DNA of 64,000 bases from Paraescarpia echinospica (lineage: Eukaryota; Annelida; Polychaeta; Sabellida; Siboglinidae), in contig CM034541.1 of the NCBI GenBank assembly GCA_020002185.1, positions 33,603,852 through 33,667,851 of the forward strand. Direction: 5' to 3'. The translations under genes were made by a program, and so were the position numbers. Below the pieces are notes generated by a model. That model was not told the DNA's origin. It made no database searches and saw only the letters and a list, made by a program, of their open reading frames with translations. Positions 1 to 11,932 of this stretch are shown in pieces. Every line of letters starts with the position of its first letter. Position 1 is the stretch's first letter.

Positions 1-1150
1 AGAATGCCATGATTCACGTACCAATCACTCTTGTGCCTTTGAAAGATTTATTATGACCCACTTGCTAGGTGCTTTCAAGGTTTATTTACTCTGATTTTAT
101 CTAAAATTATTCCATATTGAGTGTAAGCTAGAGGTGCAATTTGTCAGATGAACTGTTTGTAGCTGCAAATTAATATCATTATTTAATAATAGTAAATTAA
201 ATTTACTATTATAGCAATATGGTTTTAAAAAAGTACACTGAATATTGGTGAACATTTTGATTGGTGTTTCAATTGCTCACACTTCCAAATAATAGATGCA
301 TGGGTCATGTACAATTCATGGATACAGAAAGTGATGCAAACTATTCTGTAGTCTTTTTGCAATTTTTACTGATTTTTTCGACCTATTTTTCTTTCACATA
401 TTTTTACAGATGTGTGTAATTACTATATTTTGCCCTACTACTATTTTACCCTGTATGTTCGAACACTGTACGTTTTCAGACACCCGAATCATTTTCAAAC
501 AGAATTTTTTGTATTGTAGGTTTGTGGTTGTTTAGCTATAATAAAACTGGTCATCAGTCTATCATCATCTCCAGACGGTCACTCCTTGGTCCACTTCCTC
601 CATCTGACCACTGGTCATCTGTTTACCTCAAAGATGGCGAGTACACAGGTTTGTGATTATTCCCACAATACAGCACTCTGTGCTGCCACGGTGTTAGACA
701 TAATTACGACATACCATAAATCTGAGCATAATAGCGAGTTTGATGAAAAACCTTCCAGGTGGTCATTATAGAGATTAACTTGACCGTTGCTTAGAATGTC
801 TCAACCATGTTTCATTGTCGGTTGAATGGTGCCGACCGTATCACTACGTAATGACGACAGTGTTTTCTTGTTCGCACTTGACAACAATCAGATATGATTC
901 ACATTCAGTTATGTTTTGAGATTGCACATTATGTGGGTATCTGAATATCTAGTTTGCTGCAGTATGACATGTTTGTTATTTACGCCTCATTAATTTGCAT
1001 TCTTCCTTTCATTAGTACTGGCATAAGTAATTGCTGTGTTGTGAGTGTTTGTTAGTTTCTCATTAATTGATATTCTTAATTGCCTATGCCAGCTCTAGAT
1101 TAAGTAAACTGTATATAATGTCTTTCTTTTGTGTTTGGTCCAAATCATAC
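1..1150. other. Non-coding, AT-rich flank; no gene recognised
   Basis: Low-complexity AT-rich sequence without a recognisable domain. A 61-codon open frame at 586-771 (+) has no features that set it above chance at this base composition. The stretch could be intron of the gene whose possible last exon lies at 1166-1287. Confidence 0.5.
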
Positions 1151-1165
1151 ATTCCAATTATTTAG

Positions 1166-1287
1166 AGAAAATGCCAAAGAAAAATGCAATGGCCTCTGAG
1201 TCTGAACAATTTTCTGAAATGACAAGTCAACAATTTTTATTTACCAGAAGATTACCCAGTGTTGAAGAACACATAGACAAGATTTAA
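1166..1287 (+). CDS. Possible terminal coding exon of an unidentified gene
   Basis: I do not recognise the protein. A frame running from an acceptor-like TTTAG (ending at 1165) encodes about 40 residues, polar and acidic, and ends in ...VEEHIDKI followed by TAA at 1285-1287. A canonical AATAAA lies at 1334-1339, about 50 bases past the stop, as expected for a short 3' UTR. Directly after the stop is a (TAA)n run. The composition (many E, S, Q and few rare residues) looks coding rather than random, and the stop plus poly(A) signal fit a last exon. It could also be a chance frame; upstream exons would lie left of the window or in the first kilobase. Confidence 0.3.
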
Positions 1288-1339
1288 TAATAATAATAAT
1301 TAATTATTTTATTTCTTTGCAATCTTGAGATTGAATAAA

Positions 1340-2260
1340 ACAGATGCCGCCTTGTTCAACATCTGATTAATATGACATACTATTACTTGTATTATAGCAA
1401 TATTACTCATAAATACTACTATTTACAAACAGACCTTTCACCACCAATGTAGCATACACAGAACACAGATGGCCACACAATTTGAAAGATTGCTAAATGA
1501 TTGTATAGCATGACTCTGTCTACATGTTGAGTTGTTATTGAAGACTGCTGTAAGTTAGCATCATGTTACAAAGGCTTGTACACATAAGTTACATATAAAT
1601 AACACAACAGTACCATGACTTTTTATTTAATAGATGTTCCGCAATTAATGAACAGTGCCATATGGTTGAGTTGTTCAACGTAGACATTTCCTGTGACCAG
1701 ATTGAGTGGTTCTTGTTTATTCAACGGCTACTTGAATAAGACTAAAGTTGTTTGTACGTATGTCCCTTCCACAAACGCTGAAGTCCATTGGCCAGGATTG
1801 GTTGTCACGCCTTCAGCTCTTTGGATGATTTCCAATAATAAATTATTGATGTTCAATTAATACTGAACTTGTCTGTGGCACACGAAGGCAAGCCTGATTT
1901 AGATGTGACATATAATCCCATGTCTGACGTAGACGCCTAATGATGGTGGTATCGGTTAATGATTGATTGTTGATGAATCACCGTAGTAATTATAATAAAA
2001 TACATTATTTACATAACCAGACCAATATGCTTGGGTTCGATTGCAATTGGGTAGTCTGTAACTGATTATGAGTTTATATGAGGCAGTGTAGTTGCGATCA
2101 ACGACTATAATTGTACACAAGCTTGGCAGCGGGATTAGGTGAATTCATTGAAAACCTTTTATGAATACGAGCAATAACGATGCACCGTTACACTTGATCT
2201 TGTATATTTCAGGCGTATTGATACTCAACTTATTACAATTGATCCTTTATGATAAAATTA
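1340..2260. other. Intergenic or intronic; nothing recognised
   Basis: No open frame with family features, no tandem repeat and no copy of the dispersed repeats seen elsewhere in the window. Confidence 0.5.
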
Positions 2261-2261
2261 A

Positions 2262-2580
2262 CTTCTTACACAAGGTGGTATCCAGTCCTGAGGACTGCTC
2301 AGAGCTCTTTGTGCATTACTCCCTGGCAGACCTGTTCAATCGAGCACAAGCTCGACTTCTGTGGGAAGCATTCAGCTGCACTGCAATTACTGCACGCAGA
2401 TTATTTGTACACAAATATCCACCACTGTCTATAGCCAGGTTCTCGTTCATACGGCTGAGCTGAATGGAGCAGTGTAGAATAAATGAACTTGCCCAAGGTT
2501 CAACTTGGCAATACAAGGATTTGAGCCACGATTCTCTCAATTGAGATTCCAACACTTAACCGCCCACTACACTACTGCCC
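2262..2580 (-). mobile_element. SINE family A, copy 1 (antisense to +)
   Basis: One of four near full-length copies of a roughly 310-bp repeat (others at 7148, 20242 and 62140). Read on the - strand it begins with a tRNA-like head (A-box-like TAGCGCAGTGG and B-box-like GGTTCGAATCC, best preserved in the 7-kb and 62-kb copies), then a body with CACTCAGCTGTATGAATGAG and CTATAGACAGTGG, and a tail with GATTGAACAGGTCTGCC, AAAGCGCCTTGAGCAG and GCGCTATATAAG. This is the layout of a tRNA-derived SINE. This copy is diverged in the head (ACTTAACCGCCCACTACACTACTGCCCTC end). Confidence 0.75.
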
Positions 2581-2584
2581 TCTG

Positions 2585-3760
2585 GTGACATTGATGGAAA
2601 GGGTTGTCATTGTTTTGCTGTGCTGCTGTTGTAACAAATGTTTGAAGCAGTGCGATAGTATTTTTTAAAGTGTTGTGATTGAGTTTTTATGGTGCTGTGT
2701 AACTGTAATTTACAGTTGCAGTTGAACCAAACACGGCTGAGTTGTGTGAATGTGGCACATTATTCTGAATATTTGGAATTTAAATCATCTATTCAAGGGC
2801 TGGGTAGACAGGTAATTCCAGCCAGCCCATTGATATAGATTAGTCGGTGGGTCAACGTTGTTGCCATCTGTGTGTTAATATGCCAACTTTGAGGGCAGCG
2901 TGACAGTATCTCCTCCCAGTTGCTGAGGTCCACTTATCTGCGTCCATGTCCGTGTCCACGCACTTCGTTTGACCATTGGTAACCAATCTACCAATGGGTG
3001 ATGTGTGTAAAAAACAAAGGTAGCTAATTAGAGTTATTTACTCACATGTACCCGATATGATTTTTTACCAGTCTGAGAAAGACTGAAACACTGGATAAAT
3101 TGAGTGATGAGCAACACACCAGATGGCGCCAACATGACGTTACATTTGCTTTACCGGGAGATGTTGCATACATTTAATAATTGGTAACAGCAGAAATTAA
3201 ATGGTCAGCGATAACAAGTTTAAGATAAAAATGTGATAGCAAACTGTTGCACTTGGTCTGCTGTAGTTGAATTGATTTGCCTCATTTTGAAAACGGTGCC
3301 TTCCAAAGTGGATTACGTGCAGTTGTTTGTTGTCGCAGCGGGCCGGCTAGTGCTCGGTGAACACTAAATCAGATTATGAGCATAACCCACACAATGGTCT
3401 CCAAGCTTAGCTCTACCACTGCACATGTGGTCTTAATCTAGCCCGGTCTGTTTCTGTAAAGAAACACTGTATCAGTTGGTACGCGAGTCAGTCATTGCCA
3501 CTACCTGCATGGTAATCCTGCGGTTCCACGGAGTTTGGCTTAACTTATTTTGTGACGTCTTGGTTGTTCGCAGTGACACCTGTCCACTCGGTTGTGCGAT
3601 GATGACAGTGTTAGTGACACACATTCGGACACGTTCGGTCTGATTGGATGATACCGTGTTATATTGTAAAGAAAGTCACCGACATCAGATGTAGGTTCTG
3701 TAGACAGGGATTAACAACAGAATCGAGGATTCATAACTCAAATCGGTGTGGAGTGATATC
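2585..3760. other. Non-coding; possible 5' UTR/promoter of the 3767 exon at its right end
   Basis: No recognisable gene. The last 450 bases are less AT-rich than the surroundings and contain no tandem repeat, which would suit a promoter and 5' UTR, but no TATA box or other clear core element is visible. Confidence 0.3.
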
Positions 3761-3766
3761 GTAGCA

Positions 3767-3850
3767 ATGAAGAATTCACAGAGAAAGGACAGTATATTGG
3801 TTATAAAGAAGCTTTCCTTTGTGACTATAGGACTGGATCATAGATCAAAC
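3767..3850 (+). CDS. Possible alternative first coding exon (28 codons, phase 0 donor)
   Basis: An ATG at 3767 opens 28 codons (MKNSQRKDSILV..., ending ...GLDHRSN) that run directly into a strong donor, AAC|GTGAGT, at 3851. The exon ends in phase 0, the same phase in which DYRK exons 2 (33,286) and 3 (35,684) begin, so it could be spliced to the kinase gene as an alternative 5' exon. This is inference: the peptide is not recognised, the distance is over 29 kb, and an unrelated gene or a chance frame is possible. Confidence 0.25.
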
Positions 3851-3954
3851 GTGAGTAGGATCAACTCATTTGAAACTGTGTCAATCATTGGCTTCTTCTA
3901 AAATGTAATGGTTGGGATTTGTTTAAACAGGTAACCACACGCTTCTTGGGTGTT

Positions 3955-6050
3955 CAAGTTGTTGTGTTTGGATGAAGTACAGTTGTCCAGTGTGTTGTGT
4001 TTGGATGAAGTACAGTTGTCCAGTGTGTTGTGTTTGGATGAAGTACAGTTGTCCAGTGTGTTGTGTTTGGATGAACTACAGTTGTCCAGTGTGTTGTGTT
4101 TGGATGAATACATTAGTTTTGTTCAATGTGTTGACATTGAATGAAGTGCATTTGTTCAGTGTGTTGTGTTTGGGTGAAGTACGATTGTTCTGTATGTTGT
4201 CTTTGGATAAAAAAACAGTTGTTCAATGTGTTCGGATGAAGTGCTGTTGTTCAATGTGTTGGGTTTGGACAAAATACATTGGTTTTTAGTTCAGTGTGTT
4301 GTCTCTGAATTAAGTGCATTTCTTCAGTGTGTTGTGTTTGGGTAAAATGCAATTGTCCAGTGAGTTGTCTTTGGTTTTAAAACAGTTGTTCAGTGTATTG
4401 TCACTAGTAAAGTACAACTGCTAAATTTGTTGTCTTTGGACAGAGTACAGTGGTTTTGTTCAGTGTGTTGTTTTCGAATGAAGTACAGTTGTTCAGTGGG
4501 TTGTCTTTGGATGAAATGCAATTGTTCAGGGTGTGTGTCTGGTTGCAGTACAGTTATTCAGTTTGTTGTCTTTAGAGAAAGTACAGTTCAGTGTACTATC
4601 ACAGAATAAAGTACAGTTCTCAATTTGTTGTCTTTGGACAAAGTACAGTGGTTCAATGTTTTGTCTTTGGATGAAGTGCAGTTGTTAAAAATGTAGTATT
4701 TGAAGTCCATGAATTTTGTTCTGTGTTGTCTTTGGATGAAGTACAGTTGTTCAGTGGTTTGTCTCTGGACATTGTAGAATTGTTCAGTGTGTTATCTTCA
4801 CATGAAGTGCAGTTGTTCAGTGTGTTGTGTTTGGATGAAGTACAGTTGTTCAATGTGTTGTGTTTGTTTGAAGTACAGTTGTTCAATGTGTTGTGTTTGG
4901 TTGAAGTACAGTTGTTCAATGTATTGTCATTGATTGAAGTACAGATGTTCAGTGTGTTGTGTTTGGATGAAGTGCAGTTGTTCAGTGTGTTGTGTTTGGA
5001 TGAAGTACAGTTGTTCAATGTATTGTGTTTGGTTGAAGTACAGTTGTTCAATGTATTGTGTTTGTTTGAAGTACAGTTATTCAGTGTGTTGTGTTTGTTT
5101 GTTTGAAGGATAGTTGTTCAGTTTGTTGTGTCTGGTTGAAGTACAGTTGTTCAATGTGTTAGGTTTGGTTGAAGTACAGTTGTGCAATGTGTTGTGTTTG
5201 GTTGAAGAACAGTTGTTCAATGTGTTGTGTTTGGTTGAAGTACAGTTGTTCAATGTGTTGTGTTTGTTTGAAGTACAGTTATTCAGTGTGTTGTGTTTGT
5301 TTGTTTGAAGGATAGTTGTTCAGTTTGTTGTGTTTGGTTGAAGTACAGTTGTTTGAAGGATAGTTGTTCAGTGTGTTGTGTTTGGTTGAAGTACAATTGT
5401 CCAGTGTGTTGTGTTTGGTTGAAGTACAGTTGTTCAGTGTGTTGTGTTTGGATGAAGTGCAGTTGTTCAGTATGTTGTGTTTGGATGAAGTACAGTTGTT
5501 CAATGTGTTGTCGTTGGTTGAAATACAGTTGTTCAATGTGTTGTGTCTGGTTGAAGTACAGTTGTTCAATGTGTTAGGTTTGGTTGAAGTACAGTTGTGC
5601 AATGTGTTGTGTTTGGTTGAAGAACAGTTGTTCAATGTGTTGTGTTTGTTTGAAGTACAGTTATTCAGTGTGTTGTGTTTGTTTGTTTGAAGGATAGTTG
5701 TTCAGTTTGTTGTGTTTGGTTGAAGTACAGTTGTTTGAAGGATAGTTGTTCAGTGTGTTGTGTTTGGTTGAAATACAGTTGTTTGAAGGATAGTTGTTCA
5801 GTGTGTTGTGTTTGGTTGAAGTACAGTTGTCCAGTGTGTTGTGTTTGGTTGAAGGACAGTTGTTCAGTGTGTTGTGTTTGGATGAAGTACAGTTGTTCAG
5901 TGTGTTGTGTTTGGATGAAGTACAGTTGTTCAGTGTGTTGTGTTTGGATGAAGAACGGTTGTTCAAAGTGTCATATTTGACTGAAGTACTTTAATTTTGT
6001 TCTGTGTTGCCTTTGGATAAAGTACAATTATTCAATGTGTTGTCTTTTGG
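3955..6050. repeat. 33-bp minisatellite, about 60 units
   Basis: Unit near GTACAGTTGTTCAGTGTGTT plus GTGTTTGGATGAA (33 bases). The left edge is diverged, the core (4,800-5,950) nearly homogeneous with GGATGAA/GGTTGAA variants. Shortened units containing TTTGAAGGATAGTTG occur at 5,100, 5,307, 5,355, 5,689, 5,737 and 5,786. Because the unit is a multiple of three and lacks stops in several frames, open frames of 60-130 codons appear on both strands; these are by-products of the repeat. Confidence 0.95.
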
Positions 6051-6311
6051 TGAAGTATGACAAATAGACCCCTTCCATTATATTCTCACTTTAATACAAA
6101 AAATAATATCAAAATATTTGTGTATCTATTAAATTAATATCAAAATATTTGTGTACCTATTACTATCTGTATTGTTATGATTATCAACTTTATGCAACAA
6201 CATATTATATATGTCAGTTATTGTACCATAACATATATTATAAGACCAACATAACTGATACCTTTGATTAAATATTTAAAATAGCTTTGTTAAACGTTTA
6301 TGCAAATATCT

Positions 6312-6507
6312 CCCCCCCCTTCGTACTTACACCTTCGTACTTACACCTTTCGTACTTACACCTTCGTACTTACACCTTCGTACTTACACCTTCATACTTA
6401 CACCTTCGTACTTACACCTTTCGTACTTACACCTTCGTACTTACACCTTCGTACTTACACCTTCGTACTTACACCTTTCGTACTTACACCTTCGTACTTA
6501 CACCACT
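6312..6507. repeat. 14/15-bp minisatellite (CTTCGTACTTACAC)n
   Basis: About 14 units of CTTCGTACTTACAC, with a T-insertion variant (CTTTCGTACTTACAC) recurring every third to fourth unit, preceded by a C8 run at 6,310. Peptide-like open frames here are repeat translations. Confidence 0.95.
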
Positions 6508-6509
6508 CA

Positions 6510-7147
6510 CTCACAAAGCGGCTTCCATAAATACACATTAACATTCTCTGCAAAGGAAATTCAACCTGTCCTCATCTAAGATAAATGTCACTGTTCCTGG
6601 TAGAGCTGCCTAATCCTCTTACTGGATGTTTTGACAACAATGGACAGAAATCGACACTTGTAAAGACAGAGAAGCCAGGACCGATGAACTGATTCACAGC
6701 AATTACTCCTGCAGAGATAGGTTCCTGCACAATAGACAATATGATTACTCTATTTCTATTATCTTTCCTAAGCTGTACAAGACTACCAACAGACATAATA
6801 AGTTTTATTTGTGTCCAACTGTGAAATGTTGCCCCACGCAAAGTTTTGGATTCTTTGATGTGGTGAAGCCAACAGGCCATTGAAAGGAGTGCGGTTAATC
6901 GCTTTGTGTCATGTGGCCATGGTTTAGTATGTTCTCTGCAAGAATGGTTGATGTACACATAATTATAACCATATTCACACAGATTGTGTGTTCACACATA
7001 CATTTGATCTTATCATGAAACAAGCGAAGAATGTAGAGATGTACTAAAATGATATGTGGAGCGAATGTATCAACAATTTATTGAACTTGATGACATGTGA
7101 ACACAATTTGTTTTCTTGCTCGGTTGTTGTCAAATAATACACACAAA
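6510..7147. other. Unassigned; weak 128-codon frame on - strand
   Basis: The - strand frame 6958-6572 starts with ATG and has a reasonably protein-like composition. Inside it, TTGTGCAG (acceptor-like, near 6,727) and CATCCAGTAAGA (donor-like, near 6,625) bracket about 100 bases, so a single exon is conceivable. No family is recognised and frames of this length are expected by chance here. Confidence 0.2.
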
Positions 7148-7472
7148 GACGTAGCGTTATGTTCTTATACAGTATCCAGTCCTCAGGACTGCTCAAAGTG
7201 CTTTACACTTTACTCCCTGGCATACCTGTTCAATCGAACACCATCTCAACTTCTCTTGGAAGCTTTCAGCCCCGCTGCAATTAATGCAAAGATTATTCAT
7301 ACACAAATATCCACCACTGTCTATAGCCAGGTACTCATTCATACAGCTGAGTGAACTGAAGCAATGTAGAATAAATGAACTTGTCCAATGTTCGACACCG
7401 CCACACAGGATTCAAACCCGTCTTCTGTCAGTCGAGAGTCCAGAGCTCTTACCACTGCGCTACTGTGCTCCA
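7148..7472 (-). mobile_element. SINE family A, copy 2
   Basis: Best-preserved copy. On the - strand it begins GGAGCACAGTAGCGCAGTGG (tRNA A-box region), has GGGTTTGAATCC (B-box), and ends with CAGTCCTGAGGACTGGATAC and a TATAAGAACATAACG tail. About 80 per cent alike by eye to the 62-kb copy. The tRNA-like part reads as ...AGTGGTAAGAGCTCTGGACTC..., typical of tRNA-derived SINE heads. Confidence 0.85.
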
Positions 7473-7474
7473 CA

Positions 7475-8338
7475 AAGTGATGTATTTCTTTTTGATTTTG
7501 TGTGATTTTGTTTCATCTTTGTTCAGGAGTATGTGTATTTCTTTTTGGTATTGAATCAGATACATTCATACCAAATTTGTATTTCAACTGCCTTGGACAT
7601 TTTAGGATTTTAGATACTGATAATGGATTGGCTATCTAACCTAACCCACTTTGTTACCATTTAATGCAAACCTTTCTGCACTTTCTCAACATTTTCTTCA
7701 CGTAAAATAAAAAAATAAACCTAACATACTTCTTCTTCTATCATCCATTTAATGTGGCAACGTGATGAGTTGTTTTCAGTCTTTTCTGTCTGCATAACAT
7801 ACACCAATAATATGTCATTAAAATAAACTATTAAAAGAATAAAATATGTGCAATTAACCAGTATTGCATATTTTCCCTACTGCTATTTAACCCCATGTAT
7901 TTGACATTTGAAAAACTCATGTTTAATTTTTTTATTAAAATCATATTTTAAGTGCAATATATTTGTATTTGTTTTTAAATGTATTTTTTATTAACTTAAC
8001 TATTAAACTAAGCAAAGTGAGTAAAGTAAGGGATTTAGTGGGACCATGGTCCATGTTATCAGTGAGACCTAGACACCAGTTTCTCACCTGGGATGTATTC
8101 CAGATAATTATCTCAAGGCCTTATGCTGAGCCATTGTGATGTGTGCTAATTGGCATAGCCCTCAGACAGTCATAGAGTCATGTTAGTGTGGGCTAGGACA
8201 TAGCTATGTGTTTATTCCGAAGAAGGCAATTAATCAAGGAGCCAATCCCATCAATCTGTTTATGTCAATCATTCTGTGCCAATTGCAAGGAATACATGTT
8301 GTGTATTTGAGAGAGGTCACTGACATCTGGTGAATGTG
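7475..8338. other. Non-coding, AT-rich; nothing recognised
   Basis: No gene, RNA or repeat structure identified before the 20-bp array starts at about 8,340. Confidence 0.5.
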
Positions 8339-8339
8339 C

Positions 8340-10288
8340 TATTGCTCAGGTGTAGCTGTTTGTCCTCAGGTTGTAGCAGTCTTTCCTCAGGTGTAGCTGT
8401 CTGTCCTCAGGTGTAGCTGTCTGTCCTCAGGTTGTAACTGTCTGTCCTCAGGTGTAGCAGTCTGTCATCAGGTGTAGCTGTCTGTCCTCAGGTAGTACCA
8501 GTCTGTCCTCAGGTGTAGCTGTTTGTCTTCATGTTGTAGTTGTCTGTCCTCAGGTGTAGCTGTCTGTCCTCAGGTGTAGCTGTCTGTCTTCAGGTGTAGC
8601 TCTCTGTGCGCAGGTGTAGCTGTCTGTGTTCAGGTTGTAGCTGTCTGTCCTCGGGTTGTAGCTGTTTGTCCTCAGGTACAGCTGTCTGTCCTCAAATGTA
8701 GCTGTCTGTGCTCAGGTGTAGCTGTCTGTGCTCAGGTTGTAGTTGTCTGTCCTCAGGTTGTAGCTGTCTGCCCTCAGGTATAGCTGTCTGTCTTCAAGTT
8801 GTAGTTGTCTGTCCTCAGGTGTAGCTGTCTGTCCTCAGGTGTATCTGTCTGTCCTCAGGTTGTAGCAGTTTGTCCTCAGGTTGCAGCTGTCTGTCTTCAG
8901 GTGTAGCTGTCTGTGCTCGGGTGTAGCTGTCTGTGCTCGGGTGTAGCTGTCTGCTCTCAAATGTAGCTGTCTGTCCTTAGGTTGTAGCTCTATGTCCTCA
9001 GATGTAGCTGTCTGTGCTCAAGTTGAAGCTGTCTGTCCTCAGTTGTAGCTGTCTGTGTTCAGGTTGAAGCTGTCTGTCCTCAAGTTGTAGCTGTCTGTCC
9101 TCAGTTGTAGCTGTCTGTCCTCAAGTTGTAGCTGTCTGTCCTCAGTTGTAGCTGTCTGTCCTCAGTTGTAGCTGTCTGTCCTCAGTTGTAGCTGTCTGTC
9201 CTCAAGTTGTAGCTGTCTGTCCTCAGTTGTAGCTGTCTGTCCTCAAGTTGTAGCTGTCTGTCCTCAGTTGTAGCTGTCTGTCCTCAAGTTGTAGCTGTCT
9301 GTCCTCAGTTGTAGCTGTCTGTGTTCAGGTTGAAGCTGTCTGTCCTCAGTTGTAGCTGCCTGTCCTCAAGTTGTAGCTGTCTGTCCTCAGTTGTAGCTGT
9401 CTGTGTTCATGTTGAAGCTGTCTGTCCTCAAGTTGTAGCTGTCTGTCCTCAGTTGTAGCTGTCTGTCCTCAAGTTGTAGCTGTCTGTCCTCAGTTGTAGC
9501 TGTCTGTCCTCAGTTGTAGCTGTCTGTCCTCAGTTGTAGCTGTCTGTCCTCAGTTGTAGCTGTCTGTCCTCAAGTTGTAGCTGTCTGTCCTCAGTTGTAG
9601 CTGTCTGTCCTCAAGTTGTAGCTGTCTGTCCTCAGTTGTAGCTGTCTGTGTTCAGGTTGAAGCTGTCTGTCCTCAGTTGTAGCTGCCTGTCCTCAAGTTG
9701 TAGCTGTCTGTCCTCAGTTGTAGCTGTCTGTCCTCAGTTGTAGCTGTCTGTCCTCAGTTGTAGCTGTCTGTCCTCAAGTTGTAGCTGTCTGTCCTCAGTT
9801 GTAGCTGTCTGTGTTCAGGTTGAAGCTGTCTGTCCTCAGTTGTAGCTGCCTGTCCTCAAGTTGTAGCTGTCTGTCCTCAGTTGTACCTGTCTGTGTTCAG
9901 GTTGAAGCTGTCTGTCCTCAGTTGTAGCTGCCTGTCCTCAAGTTGTAGCTGTCTGTCCTCAGTTGTAGCTGCCTGTCCTCAAGTTGTAGCTGTCTGTCCT
10001 CAGTTGTAGCTGTCTGTGTTCAGGTTGTAGCTGTCTGTCCTCAGTTGTAGCTGTCTGTGTTCAGGTTGAAGCTGTCTGTCCTCAGTTGTAGCTGTCTGTG
10101 TTCAGGTTGTAGCTGTCTGTCCTCAGTTGTAGCTGTCTGTGTTCAGGTTGTAGCTGTCTGTCCTCAGTTGTAGCTGTCTGTGTTCAGGTTGAAGCTGTCT
10201 GTCCTCAAGTTGTAGCTGTCTGTCCTCAGTTGTAGCTGTCTGTGTTCAAGTTGTAGCTGTCTGTCCTCAGTTGTAGCTGTCTGTACCA
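8340..10288. repeat. 20/21-bp minisatellite, about 95 units, with higher-order structure
   Basis: Unit TTGTAGCTGTCTGTCCTCAG (20 bases) with a 21-base variant (CAAGTTGTAG...). The left third is heterogeneous (GGTGTAGC, GTGCTCAGG variants). From 9,050 on, a longer block recurs: TGTGTTCAGGTTGAAGC, TGTCTGTCCTCAG, TTGTAGCTGCCTG, TCCTCAAG. This shows that multi-unit blocks were duplicated after the monomers diverged. No long open frame, because 20 is not a multiple of three. Confidence 0.95.
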
Positions 10289-10339
10289 TTCAACATAATT
10301 TTGTTTATTGCGTTAGTGCTTAATTTATATTGTGATTTA

Positions 10340-10458
10340 TTAACTTTGACAAGCATCCACGCACACACACATGCACACATTCTCAAACACACATACACAC
10401 GAATATACACACAATCATGAATGCATACATGCACCACGCATTCACGCATGCATGCATG

Positions 10459-10517
<59 letters not shown>

Positions 10518-10525
10518 GCACACAA
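10340..10525. repeat. CA-rich microsatellite with pure (CA)n core
   Basis: Interrupted CA/CG/CATG dinucleotides from 10,359 lead to an uninterrupted (CA)n of about 52 bases at 10,461-10,512. The Cys/Val and His/Thr peptides encoded here are repeat translations. Confidence 0.95.
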
Positions 10526-10529
10526 TCAA

Positions 10530-11128
10530 ATGTAAACCAGCAGTAACAATTCCATTTCTAGTTAGGAATGAACTGACATTATTGGCAGAATGGCTGCACC
10601 GACACCCTTAACTAAAAATCCAGTAAGCTGTATAGATGTAATAATTTTTGCAAAGTGATTTCCTTCTTTTTCTACAAAATTATCTTAGACCTTTACTCAG
10701 ATGTTGCACATGGCAATGTTACATTGATTGATATGTATATACATATCATTTGTAATGCAGTAATGCAAATGTGGACGACTCTAAAATGAAACTGTAATTT
10801 ATTACAGTACTTATAAACCTTAAATGTGCAACACATGTGGTGGCTGTGTCATATTAGTAGATGTGAAGCATATAACTAGTTGGTATTACGCAGTTATGTG
10901 GATGTTATATAAAAGCAATTGAGATAATGAATCTGCTCTTGATGGTGGCACTGTTGGGTGCTGTTGAGAAATGGAACTATTACAGAGGTTAGACTGGTCT
11001 TTTCACTGCTCTTTGATGTTCCATAAAACATGCACTCTCGGTCGACCAAATACACTACACAGAGAGTATACAATATCTTACGGCTGCAAAATCATTTCTT
11101 TTGTGATCTTTTATGTTGTTCTCCTCTT
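10530..11128. other. Non-coding; nothing recognised
   Basis: AT-rich sequence without gene, RNA or repeat signatures that I can name. Confidence 0.5.
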
Positions 11129-11130
11129 GT

Positions 11131-11200
11131 TTCCCTGTCTGTCAGGGGGGAGCCTAGCCTCAATTCTTCCCTGTCTGTCAGGGGGGAGCCTGGCCTCAAT
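11131..11200. repeat. Two tandem 34-bp copies (36-bp period)
   Basis: TTCCCTGTCTGTCAGGGGGG followed by AGCCTAGCCTCAAT at 11,131 and again at 11,167, with one A/G difference. It abuts the LINE 3' fragment to its right and may belong to that element's untranslated tail. Confidence 0.85.
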
Positions 11201-11214
11201 TCCGATCCGTAGTT

Positions 11215-11400
11215 TTCTGTTAAATTGTTTCCCTCGCTGATCTAGCTCTTCTCTCTCCGCCAACCATCTCTATTCCTCTCTATGTTTCACTCTCATTCCC
11301 CACTCTTCTCCCAATCCTTCCAAATCTCTCTATACAATCCTCCCACCGCAGTCTGGGTCTTTCTTGCCTTTTCCCCTCCATTGTCTGGTTGTTTGCTTTC
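11215..11400 (-). pseudogene. Non-LTR reverse transcriptase C-terminal remnant
   Basis: On the - strand one frame reads RPRLRWEDCIERFGRIGRRV, then a stop and further matching residues. The RPRLRWxDxI motif followed by an Arg-rich stretch is the usual C-terminal tail of many LINE polyproteins, after the RT domain. Only this tail is left, broken by a stop, so it is a 5'-truncated and decayed LINE insertion. Clade cannot be set from the tail alone. Confidence 0.6.
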
Positions 11401-11932
11401 TTTATGTACTTGGATGATAATTGTATTTTCAGCATATCCTCGTTCTACTTAGGTCTCTTTAACTAGACGTTTCGAACATTGAACTAATTTGTTAAGATTT
11501 TCCAGTGCACTGTTTGTTTTACGTCATTTATTCTTTCACAACTTTTGTGTCTATATTTTATTCCTGCCCATGCCCTAAATTGTGTTCTACGGACTTGAGC
11601 ACCTTGTAGCTTGTCTTTTCAATCTGTCCCATATTTACACTTGGTGTTGTAGTTCTACTACAGTTTGTTTGACCTCAGCATTAACATTGATGTCACTAAC
11701 CTGTGACCCTTTGACCTCCTCAAGAATCTCCGTTATGCAAATCTGGTTTAAATAATTTACACGACCAATGCCCACATCGGCTGCATTAAAAATTTGCTGT
11801 CCCGAGATCAATGTTCTATTGCTAGTCTATAAAGCCGACACACCACAGATCAATGTAGAAAGTGATATTACACCTGCAAGTAAATGAGGTTGTAAACTGT
11901 ACAAACTATGCGACATATATATATATATATAT

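Noticed and set aside
3898..5994. Several 60-130-codon frames (SVLCLDEVQLF-like, NNCTSSKHNTL-like)
   Set aside because: Frame shadows of the 33-bp minisatellite, open on both strands.
6572..6958. 128-codon gene on -
   Set aside because: No recognised motif. At this AT content a few frames of this length are expected among six frames of 64 kb, so it is only mentioned as unassigned.
7400..7472. A functional tRNA gene on the - strand
   Set aside because: The A- and B-box-like words belong to the SINE head; the same sequence recurs in other copies and no intact acceptor stem is formed.
8340..10288. CRISPR-like array
   Set aside because: Repeats are directly adjacent without unique spacers, and the genome is animal. 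The same holds for the other tandem arrays in the window.
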